Below, one piece after another: positions 1 to 6,230 of a stretch of DNA of 7,565 nucleotides. Below the pieces are notes generated by a model. That model had not been told where the DNA came from. It made no database searches and saw only the letters and a list, made by a program, of their open reading frames with translations. Position 1 is the stretch's first letter. The number at the start of each line of letters is the position of its first letter. The translations under genes were made by a program, and so were the position numbers. This stretch comes from Candidatus Mesolinea sp. UBA5823 (GTDB taxonomy: Bacteria > Chloroflexota > Anaerolineae > Anaerolineales > Anaerolineaceae), in contig DICP01000063.1 in the NCBI GenBank assembly GCA_002417685.1, positions 476 through 8,040 of the forward strand, read 5' to 3'.

Positions 1-200
1 AGAGGGGATTCGCCTTTGCCAAAGACGGAAAGCTGACAAAACTGACCGGGGTTGAACTTGCGGAAGAATGCCACGCTATCTTGCGGGTTATCAAAAGAAA
101 GCTCGAGCGTCTTCAAGGTACGGTCCGTGGACTCGTAATAGGCACGCAGCACATGCATGGGCGTGGGCAAGTATGGGTTTTGGTAGGTATTAGTTAGCAT
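1..200 (-). CDS. flxA: FlxA/HydG/AsrB-like FAD/NAD(P)-binding subunit, 3' partial
   Basis: Only the first 66 residues are in the window; the gene runs off the left edge. The sequence begins MLTNTYQNPYLPTP and includes FNPGQFCQLSVFGKGESP at residues 49-66. The NPYLP opening and the PGQF...VFGxGE motif are typical of the FAD-binding N-terminal domain of sulfhydrogenase gamma (HydG), anaerobic sulfite reductase B and FlxA, which belong to the ferredoxin-NADP reductase superfamily. Such subunits oxidise or reduce NAD(P)(H) and pass electrons to the HydB/AsrA/FlxB partner encoded just upstream. The NAD(P)-binding half and the usual C-terminal cluster are outside the window, so cofactor preference cannot be judged. 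It overlaps flxB by 11 bases. Confidence 0.85.
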   Translation of the reverse strand, partial: MLTNTYQNPYLPTPMHVLRAYYESTDRTLKTLELSFDNPQDSVAFFRKFNPGQFCQLSVFGKGESP

Positions 201-1215
201 GCATAACCTCGCTTGGGGTGGCAGCAGCCTTGCGGATCATCGCGCGGATATCTAAACCTACTGGGCAGTAACGAACACATCGCCCGCAGCCGGTGCAGCC
301 AAATTGATCGGCATGTTCCAACCAGTAGCTAAATTTATGCATCAAGCGCTGGCGGGTGCGTTCAGCGCGCGAGGGACGCGGGTTGTGCCCGGAAGCTTCC
401 AGGGAGTAAACACGAAACATGCAAGTATCCCAGTTACGCACACGTTCATCGCGCTGGGCTTCGTCCACAATATCAAAGCAGAAGCAGGTGGGGCAGAGGA
501 AGGTACAGATCCCGCAGCCGAGGCAGGATTGGGCAAATTCATTCCACAAAGAGCTATCAAAAATCTGGTCCAGATGGTCTTTGAGGTTATCCGTGGTGAA
601 AGCCGGCTCGAGCAGCGCCGATGCTTGCTGCTTTATTTTGTCAGCTTGCTCAGCATCGTTCGCATCGGCTGATGCCAGGTTGGCAAAAAGGGCTTCGCCG
701 CGCTCGGTGAATGCTTCAACAAAGTAAGCCTCGCCTAAGTCCGTGAGTAGAACGTCCAAGACAGCGTGATCAAAGGGGCTGGAACCAACTGAGGTGCAAA
801 AGCAGGTGGTAGCGGGTTGGTTGCAGCCCACGCCGATAAGGATAGTTTGTTCTCTGCGCGCTTGCCAGTAAGGATCGGGGTTATCTGCGGTGGCAAAAAC
901 GGTATCCAGCAGCGCTACTGCGCGAGCATCACACGGGCGGATGCCAAAGATAATGCGGGGAGAGATTTGCAAGGCTGGCATTTCTAATTGGCTGAGCTTG
1001 CGGTTATAAGTCAGCAACGTTTCCGATTGGGGTAGGAAGAAGTCTTTAGGCGGGAAACGCGTGTTGTGAGGCTCATCTAAGAGCAGCTCTGCGCCAGCCT
1101 CCCAGGGCAAGAACTGCGCATAGCCTTCGCGTTTTTGAGGTACAAAAACTTCAGCTTGATTTGCCCAGCCTCGCAAAGTTTGATCTAAATCTTTTTTTGG
1201 TAAGCGATAAGTCAT
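190..1215 (-). CDS. flxB: FlxB/HydB/AsrA-like 4Fe-4S dicluster protein
   Basis: A 341-residue iron-sulfur subunit of the family that includes sulfhydrogenase beta (HydB) and anaerobic sulfite reductase A. The N-terminal region shows the family signature GIRPCDARA (91-99) and a CNQPATTCFC segment (C131, C138, C140). The C-terminal region has C231/C234/C237/C241 with CPTCFC (C244, C246), then NWDTCMF (C265), NPRPSRAER and HKFSYW, and a second [4Fe-4S] motif C307/C310/C313/C317. In such complexes this subunit transfers electrons to or from the FAD/NAD(P) subunit, whose gene follows directly with an 11-base overlap. The start is ATG 1215, in an ATGA overlap with flxC and with AAGGGA upstream. Length is normal for the family. 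The assignment to the family is firm; FlxB rather than another partner is inferred from gene order. Confidence 0.87.
   Translation of the reverse strand: MTYRLPKKDLDQTLRGWANQAEVFVPQKREGYAQFLPWEAGAELLLDEPHNTRFPPKDFFLPQSETLLTYNRKLSQLEMPALQISPRIIFGIRPCDARAVALLDTVFATADNPDPYWQARREQTILIGVGCNQPATTCFCTSVGSSPFDHAVLDVLLTDLGEAYFVEAFTERGEALFANLASADANDAEQADKIKQQASALLEPAFTTDNLKDHLDQIFDSSLWNEFAQSCLGCGICTFLCPTCFCFDIVDEAQRDERVRNWDTCMFRVYSLEASGHNPRPSRAERTRQRLMHKFSYWLEHADQFGCTGCGRCVRYCPVGLDIRAMIRKAAATPSEVMHAN
207..210 (-). promoter_or_regulatory. Shine-Dalgarno of the FlxA-like gene
   Basis: GAGG is six bases before ATG 200, inside the end of the flxB gene. It supports ATG 200 as the start over the internal ATG at 158, which has no such signal. 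Confidence 0.5.
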
Positions 1216-2180
1216 GATCGTTTCCCTTGGGTAATAAAGCGGTTTTTATCATCCAACGTGAGGGTTGCAAATGGCGGCTGGGTTGTTGTATCCATTCCAA
1301 CCTCGAATTGATATGCATCTATCATATCCAAGTTGAGTTTGTCGGTAAGGTAGGTCATTTGGATATCCATTGGGCAGGCGCGTTCGCAAGCGCCGCAGCT
1401 GGTGCAGCGCCCGCTTTGATGAAAAGCGCGGATGATATGCCAGGCTTGCATACCAGCCGGTGTGACGCCACTATCTGTCCAGCGTGGTTCCGTGTGATCT
1501 ACAAAGCATTCGGTGCAATAGCACATCGGGCAGGCTTCGCGGCAAGCGTAGCAACGGATGCAGCGTTCAGCTTCGTGTTTGAACCAAGCATTGCGTTCGG
1601 CTGGAGTTAGGGCTTCCAGCTCAGCGATGCGCAAGCGCATGAGATGTGGGTCGCCTTCTGGCTTGGGGTCGCCCAAAAGAACGTCCGCTGAGATTGGGTT
1701 GGGATGCAGACAGCGCTGGCAGGAAGGGTGCAGCAGCTCTACGCGAGAAAGCGCGAAGGTATTCTCGCGGGTGTGAACGCACACAGATTCGCCCTTCTCT
1801 TCCACAGAAAACACGTTTTCGCCGGTGAGCGCCACAATGCGGCGCCAATCGAGGATGCCCTCGCAAGGGACGCCAATGAGCACCAGATTTTCGCGGGTAT
1901 GCTGTTTCTCGACAAGCAGCGCATTGACCGAGCGGTTCTCGCAGCCGCGTACCACCATGCCGATGCGTGTCTCTTGCGGGTAACGGGTGAGGTAATTGGC
2001 TAAGTTATTGGCGCACAAACCATTATAGGCTAGGCTTTCCAGTTCTTCGGCTCGAGTGAAGAACGCTGGCTGCGGATGCAGCGGGGCATCTTCCTGGCGG
2101 AAGGCGATGACCACATCAACGAGGCTTTCGGAAAGTAGGCGTTCCGCTTCGGCGCGGATTTTGGTCTCCAGCTCAGTCAT
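1212..2180 (-). CDS. flxC: FlxC-like 4Fe-4S dicluster protein
   Basis: A 322-residue cytoplasmic protein. The N-terminal half (to about 190) is an alpha/beta region with scattered cysteines in RGCENRS (C80), GVPCEG (C106) and HPSCQRC (C154, C157); it loosely recalls FrhB/formate dehydrogenase beta-type subunits (weak resemblance). The C-terminal part holds two [4Fe-4S] motifs: C207/C210/C213/C217, continued by MCYCTEC (C220, C222, C225), and C259/C262/C265/C269 followed by PMDI. The cysteine-rich CPMCYC sequence could ligate further metal. Iron-sulfur proteins of this size occupy the FlxC position in FlxABCD-HdrABC operons, where the Flx subunits feed NAD(P)H electrons to HdrA. Its stop overlaps the start of the next gene (ATGA). 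The family assignment rests on context plus motifs, and the B/C labels could be swapped. Confidence 0.78.
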   Translation of the reverse strand: MTELETKIRAEAERLLSESLVDVVIAFRQEDAPLHPQPAFFTRAEELESLAYNGLCANNLANYLTRYPQETRIGMVVRGCENRSVNALLVEKQHTRENLVLIGVPCEGILDWRRIVALTGENVFSVEEKGESVCVHTRENTFALSRVELLHPSCQRCLHPNPISADVLLGDPKPEGDPHLMRLRIAELEALTPAERNAWFKHEAERCIRCYACREACPMCYCTECFVDHTEPRWTDSGVTPAGMQAWHIIRAFHQSGRCTSCGACERACPMDIQMTYLTDKLNLDMIDAYQFEVGMDTTTQPPFATLTLDDKNRFITQGKRS

Positions 2181-2616
2181 GGGCGCCTCCCATTGCAATG
2201 GGGGCCCGTGTGGCGAGGGCTTGCGCTTGCCCGAGTGTCTCTAAAGTGCGCTCAAAAGCTGCGAGTTCTTGCTGGATACGCCCGCGGTCTTGTAAATCGA
2301 GCCAAACGAAGCGCACACGGTCTTGCGCGTAACCGATGTAATCTAAAAATTGGCTAAATTCGGCTAACTGCCTTCGGGCAGCTAGGTTGCCTTCCTTGAA
2401 GTGGCATTTTTCTGGCAGGCAGCCGCTAACCATCACGCCATCTGCGCCGCCTTGCACGGCATTGAGGATGAAAAGCGGGTCGATACGGCCTGTGCAGGGC
2501 ACTTTGACCAGATGGATATTCTTGGGCAGGTCGTTATCCACCCAAGCTTGGTCTTCGGGCGAATACAAGCACCAGCGGCATTGGAACAGGGCAATTTTCA
2601 TGGGAGTAGTGCTCAT
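2173..2616 (-). CDS. flxD: MvhD/FlxD-like electron-transfer protein ([2Fe-2S])
   Basis: A 147-residue member of the MvhD/FlpD family, the small iron-sulfur adaptor that docks an electron input module onto HdrA. Conserved features are FQCRWC (C13, C16), VPCTGRID (C41) and GCLPEKCHF (C66, C71), followed by a helical region. These cysteines bind a [2Fe-2S] cluster in characterised relatives. Some family members have Sec in the last motif; this one has Cys throughout. The HdrA in this operon already carries a fused MvhD domain, so this is a second copy. By position between hdrC-like and the Flx genes it corresponds to FlxD of FlxABCD-HdrABC complexes. It overlaps the preceding gene by 4 bases and the next by 8. 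Confidence 0.9.
   Translation of the reverse strand: MSTTPMKIALFQCRWCLYSPEDQAWVDNDLPKNIHLVKVPCTGRIDPLFILNAVQGGADGVMVSGCLPEKCHFKEGNLAARRQLAEFSQFLDYIGYAQDRVRFVWLDLQDRGRIQQELAAFERTLETLGQAQALATRAPIAMGGAHD
2186..2191 (-). promoter_or_regulatory. Shine-Dalgarno fixing the FlxC start
   Basis: GGGAGG is five bases from ATG 2180. The open frame also has an ATG at 2198, but that one would deepen the overlap with flxD to 26 bases and puts the strong GGGAGG inside the gene. ATG 2180 is preferred. Confidence 0.7.
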
Positions 2617-3194
2617 AGGCTGGCTCCTTCGGGCCGCAGCCAGGACCAGATATCCTCGATGACGTCTAAATCCGAGTATTCCTCTGGGATGCCGATTGAA
2701 TTGGAGCGGCAGGCGGCACCGCAGAGCCCGCAAGCCATGCACAAACTGCTCTCCACGACGGCGACTGGCACAGCACCGCGATAAGGCACTTTGATCACCT
2801 GCAAGCTGATAGCGTCATACGGGCAAACCTCAACGCACAAGCCACAAGCTACACAAGTTTGCTGGTTGACCACTGAGGTTGCTAAAGGCGTCTTGATCCC
2901 ATTTTGTGAGGCGATTTGCTTGACTGCAGTTATAACGCTGGAAATATGTATTTGCTGCGGACAAGCCGGGTAGCATAGGTCGCACGCAGAGCACAGCCAG
3001 GTTGTGGGGTTTGTATAGGCTTCCGCGCGCATTTCCATCATCACCAAGCGAAGCAACCGCCGTGGGTTATATTCCGGCTCCTGCTTGAGCTGGACCATGC
3101 ACTGGCTGGTGCACGTTCCGCATGAATAGCACATTTCTAAAGATTCACCACCGGGCAGGGCTTTGACTTCTTCTGCAAAGGTAGTATTGTTCAT
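2613..3194 (-). CDS. HdrC-like protein fused to a two-[4Fe-4S] ferredoxin domain
   Basis: A 193-residue cytoplasmic iron-sulfur protein with two halves. Residues 1 to about 100 look like HdrC: C22/C25/C28/C32, then a NPRRLLRLVMM helix segment, then W66 and C68/C71/C74/C78 with CYPACP. Residues about 108-165 form a bacterial-type ferredoxin with C114/C117/C120/C124 and C152/C155/C158/C162. The total is four [4Fe-4S] motifs. In classical HdrABC, HdrC passes electrons from HdrA to HdrB. Here no HdrB with its CCG cysteine-rich domains is present, so the protein more likely links HdrA to the AOR/ferredoxin module or to the Flx subunits (inference). The start ATG 3194 overlaps the hdrA stop (ATGA) and has AGAGGTGG upstream. 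The last cluster motif of the first set lacks the usual following proline (CM rather than CP). Confidence 0.88.
   Translation of the reverse strand: MNNTTFAEEVKALPGGESLEMCYSCGTCTSQCMVQLKQEPEYNPRRLLRLVMMEMRAEAYTNPTTWLCSACDLCYPACPQQIHISSVITAVKQIASQNGIKTPLATSVVNQQTCVACGLCVEVCPYDAISLQVIKVPYRGAVPVAVVESSLCMACGLCGAACRSNSIGIPEEYSDLDVIEDIWSWLRPEGASL
2624..2629 (-). promoter_or_regulatory. Shine-Dalgarno of the MvhD/FlxD gene
   Basis: AAGGAG lies seven bases before ATG 2616. It decides the start: the open frame extends upstream to 2742, but that part overlaps the HdrC-like gene and has no family resemblance, whereas 2616 forms an ATGA overlap and leads directly into the MvhD fold. Confidence 0.7.
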
Positions 3195-5710
3195 TTCACC
3201 GCCACCTCTTTGCTAAGCATGGCTTCAATGATGCCCTGTGTATAGTCTAAGGCTGGTCCCACGCCTGGGATAGTCCCTAAGCGGCCAAGGCGTTTTTCCA
3301 TTTCCGGGCGCAAACGGTCGATTTCTGCGAGCAATTCTTCTTCCGGCATGGCATCCAGTGTGGCTTGCATTTCATTGAGCACGTGCGCATATTTATCTCC
3401 CTCGGCGGCGCTAATCCATTCTACGCGGAAGCGCCCCGGCGTCATTTTCATGCGTTCGAAGATGGTTTCTAAGCGTTTGGCGCGTTTTGCGCCCACCACT
3501 TGCCCAGTAATGTAATGGCAGTCCTGCGGGTGGCAGCCAGAGTAGAGCACCGCTCCAGCGCCTAAGCGATACGCTTCATAGATAAAATCTGTATCCATGC
3601 GTGCTGAGCACATCACCTTGAGACCGCGCTCATTGGATGTGTATTCAAAATGGCTAGTTCCAGCCAGATCGGCGCCGCCATAGGAGCACCAATGGCAGCG
3701 AAAGGCTAAGATCTTCTTGTGGGGTTCCTCAGCAAGAAGGGTGCGGATTTGAGCGAGAATTTGGGCATCGGTATAGTGCAGCTGGGTGATAGCGTCATGC
3801 GGGCACTCCGCGACACAGCCGCCGCAGCCGTGGCACTTGGCAGTGATAACCTCTGCAGCTCTGCCTTGTTGATAATCAATGGCACCATAGGGGCAGCTGC
3901 GCTCGCAAATGCCGCAGGGTTTGCCCTGGGCACTCACGCAGCGGTCGGACCATACCACAGCAACAGTCGGTTCGATTTGCCAGCTATCCGAATGCAGCAC
4001 ACGCGAGGCGCGGGAAGCTGCAGCTGAGCCTTGGGCTACGCTCGCGGGGATGTCTTTGGGCCCTTGGCAGGCACCGGCAAAGAATATACCATCCGTTGGG
4101 CTATCGAGCGGGCGAAGCTTGGGGTGGTATTCCATATACCAGCCGCCTGGGGAGCGCGCCACATTAAGGACCGAGCTCATTTTTTCCTGGTCAGGCTGAG
4201 GGATGGCAGCCTGATTGAGCATGACCATGTCATACTCATGCTCGACCACCCGCCCAAGGGCGATATCTTCGGATTGGATGAACAGATTGTGCGTTTGTGG
4301 GTCTTCGGTGATCATCGCCGGCCGCCCTTGGATGAAATGAATACCCATTGAGCGGGCACGGTCGTAAAACTCTTCGTAGCCTTTGGAAGGTGTGCGGATA
4401 TCGATGTAATAGATGCTGATATCCACATTAGGGTTCATCTGTTTAAGCAGCACTGCATTCTTGATGGAATACATGCAGCAGAAGTTCGAGCAGCCAGGGT
4501 TGAAACGCTTATCGCGTGAGCCGACACAGTTGATAAAAGCTAACTTCTGCGGAACTTTACCGTCGCTCGGGCGGATCAGCCGTCCAGATGTGGGACCTGC
4601 TGAGTTATTCAGGCGTTCCATCTCAATAGCAGTAATCACGTTCGGATAGCGGTTATAGCCATACTCTTCCATGGGGGTGGGGTCAAAGTGGCTAAACCCT
4701 GTCGCAACAACGATGGCGCCGATGTCTTCCTCCACGATCTTGTCTTGCATGCTGAAGTCAATGGCTTGCAGCGCTCCGCAAGCTTCGACACACTTATAGC
4801 AATGGATGCAAGCGTCCAGATCTACAGTGTAGATCAAGGGTACCGATTGGCTCATTGGGATGTAAATTGCCTTGCGCGGAGCAAGGTTCATTTCGAAGTA
4901 ATTCGGGATTTCAACAGGGCATACCTTAGCGCAATCGCCGCAGCCATTGCATCGATCGGCTCGCACGTATTTGGATTTCTCCCTTAGAGTGACTTTAAAA
5001 TTCCCGACGAAACCTTCGACTTTTTCGACTTCTGTATAAGTTTTTACTTCAATCAGGGGCTGACGCGCCGCGTCAACCATCTTGGGGGCAAGAATTCATA
5101 TACTACAGTCCATCGTTGGAAAGGTCTTGTTGAGTTGTGCCATGACCCCTCCAATCGTTGGTTCTTTTTCTACGAGGGTGACAGGAATATTTTGCTCGGC
5201 TAAATCCAATGCTGCGCTGATTCCAGCAACGCCCCCGCCAATCACCAAAGCTCTTTTAGAAACAGGTACGCGGATCATATCGAGCGGCTGCAAGAAAGAA
5301 ACCTTAGCGACAGCTGCTGCAGTCAGATCTTTGGCTTTTTTGAGTGCACCATCTGGGTCGTGGCCATGCGCCCATGTGCATTGCTCGCGGATATTCGCCA
5401 TTTCCATGAGGAAAGGATTTAAACCAGCTTCGGCAACGGCTCCACGGAAAGTAGGCTCGTGCATGCGCACTGAGCAAGCTGAAACAACCACGCGGTTGAG
5501 TTTGTACTTTTTGATGTCTTCTTTGATAAGGCTTTGGCCACTATCTGCACAGGCATACAAGGTATCGGTGGCATGCACGACGCCGGGCAAAGTGGCAGCA
5601 AATTCCGCCACTTCTTTGGGTGGAATTACGCCGGCGATATTGCTACCGCAATGGCAAACGTATACACCGATGCGTAATTCTTCTTCCGGGATGTCTAGTG
5701 CCTCGCTCAT
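3191..5710 (-). CDS. hdrA: Selenocysteine-containing HdrA with fused C-terminal MvhD domain (TGA read as Sec205)
   Basis: Heterodisulfide reductase A-like flavoprotein, the family that carries the bifurcating FAD. The frame is interrupted only by TGA 5098-5096; reading through gives 839 residues. Order: N-terminal HdrA region with C19/C21, C54, C79 and C111; FAD-binding GGGVAG (158-163); the GGVMAQLNKTFPT segment followed by D201-C202-S-I-Sec205-I-L-A-P-K-M-V; ferredoxin pair C254/257/260/264 and C301/304/307/311; an INCVGSRD and GCSNFCC region (C395, C407, C411, C412); a second pair C591/599/602/606 and C626/629/632/636; an MvhD-like domain from about 666 (C672, C675, C701, C726, C731); and a charged tail to 839. 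Relatives carry Cys at position 205, and HdrA is a known selenoprotein in some methanogens. The downstream ATG at 5080 has no Shine-Dalgarno and lies inside the conserved PKMV, so it is not a separate start. Both ends overlap their neighbours by ATGA. The alternative is a nonsense mutation, judged unlikely. Confidence 0.88.
5058..5078 (-). promoter_or_regulatory. Candidate bacterial SECIS hairpin downstream of the hdrA TGA
   Basis: On the minus strand, 17 nt after the TGA, GGTTGACGC (5078-5070) can pair with GCGTCAGCC (5066-5058). This gives nine consecutive pairs, one of them a T-G wobble, closing a GGC loop (5069-5067). The loop begins 26 nt after the TGA and has G in its first positions, which fits the usual description of bacterial SECIS elements recognised by SelB. 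It lacks the clear bulged U of the E. coli fdhF element. Being within the reading frame, it is the bacterial rather than the archaeal (UTR) arrangement. Confidence 0.65.
5096..5098 (-). other. hdrA: In-frame TGA, predicted selenocysteine codon of hdrA
   Basis: This single TGA separates two same-frame coding stretches that together make one HdrA. It aligns with the second Cys of the family motif DCSxCIL, just before PKMV. Cys to Sec is the expected substitution for a UGA at a redox or cluster-ligating position. TGA also serves as the normal stop of five genes in this operon (ferredoxin, hdrA, hdrC-like, flxD, flxC), so a general recoding to Trp or Gly is not supported. Confidence 0.85.
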
Positions 5711-6219
5711 CGAGGATCCTTAGCTTTCGTTGGGAATTCCAAGCTATCTTTGATCAGCTCACGCCGGCTCTTTTGCGAAATCCTGTCTGGGTTAGTCAGC
5801 GAAAGCGCTTCTTTCGGGCACCATTTTACGCATTGTGGTCCGCCTTCTTCGTTTTCGCATTGATCGCAAATCTCGGCTAACTTGGTTGCGGGGTTGATCG
5901 AGATAGCACCGAAATCGCAGGCTTCTACACACCAAGCACAGCCATCACACTTGGTTGAATCAACACGGATGATGCCCTTCTCTGCGTCCTGCGTGAGTGC
6001 ATCCCGTGGGCAAACCACAACACAAGGTGCATTTTCGCAGGTACGGCAGGCGATGGACGTCATCAAGACTTCATCTACCCGCACGGTGCGGATGCGGCTG
6101 CGATAAGAGTTATATTCGCCAGTTTTGGTGAATGAACAAACATATTCGCACAGCTGACAGCCCACGCATTTAATTGGGTCACAATAAATGTAGTCGTACT
6201 TCGTCGTAGAAGCAACCAT
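5707..6219 (-). CDS. Polyferredoxin with four [4Fe-4S] motifs, AOR electron-transfer subunit
   Basis: A 170-residue electron-transfer protein. Sixteen cysteines form four complete sets: C18/C21/C24/C28, C58/C61/C66/C70, C91/C94/C97/C101 and C118/C121/C130/C134; C13 is extra. The second and fourth sets have the stretched spacing of HybA/DmsB-type iron-sulfur subunits. There is no signal peptide or membrane segment, so it is cytoplasmic. Its place right after AOR matches the small iron-sulfur subunit of bacterial AORs (AorA) and BamC of class II benzoyl-CoA reductase, and suggests it carries electrons between the pterin enzyme and HdrA. The start is ATG 6219, supported by AAGGAG four bases upstream. 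Its stop overlaps the hdrA start (ATGA). Whether it resembles AorA or BamC more closely is not decided here. Confidence 0.9.
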   Translation of the reverse strand: MVASTTKYDYIYCDPIKCVGCQLCEYVCSFTKTGEYNSYRSRIRTVRVDEVLMTSIACRTCENAPCVVVCPRDALTQDAEKGIIRVDSTKCDGCAWCVEACDFGAISINPATKLAEICDQCENEEGGPQCVKWCPKEALSLTNPDRISQKSRRELIKDSLEFPTKAKDPR

Positions 6220-6230
6220 AATTCTCCTTA
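6220..6230 (-). promoter_or_regulatory. Ribosome binding site fused to the AOR stop codon
   Basis: The minus strand reads TAAGGAGAATT directly before the ferredoxin ATG. The AOR stop TAA overlaps a strong AAGGAG Shine-Dalgarno (6229-6224) by two bases. A ribosome finishing AOR is therefore already placed to start the ferredoxin, which predicts coupled, near-stoichiometric synthesis. Confidence 0.7.

Noticed and set aside
304..672. Plus-strand ORFs over the FlxB gene
   Set aside because: They are shadows of a well-conserved minus-strand iron-sulfur gene, without motifs or initiation signals.
2173..2616. A second selenocysteine site in the stand-alone MvhD/FlxD, as in some family members
   Set aside because: All the conserved positions are encoded by Cys codons, and there is no in-frame TGA before the normal stop.
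2617..2742. N-terminal extension of the FlxD gene
   Set aside because: The extension overlaps the HdrC-like gene, is Arg-rich out-of-frame sequence, and ATG 2616 has a good Shine-Dalgarno and an ATGA overlap.
3191..5080. Separate 629-residue HdrA-like gene starting at ATG 5080
   Set aside because: It is in frame with the upstream 204-residue stretch, has no Shine-Dalgarno, and its Met is the internal Met of the conserved PKMV motif. It is the continuation of hdrA after the Sec codon.
5096..5098. Alternative genetic code with TGA as Trp or Gly
   Set aside because: TGA terminates five genes of the operon at well-placed ATGA or similar overlaps, Trp is encoded by TGG throughout, and the position calls for Cys/Sec.
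5096..5710. hdrA as a pseudogene broken by a nonsense mutation
   Set aside because: Both sides are intact with all motifs, the stop sits exactly at a Cys position known to be Sec in relatives, a SECIS-like hairpin follows, and downstream genes are undamaged.
5082..5723. Plus-strand ORF of 213 codons antisense to hdrA
   Set aside because: The translation has no recognisable domain, and the minus strand carries a clear conserved protein here. It is a codon shadow.
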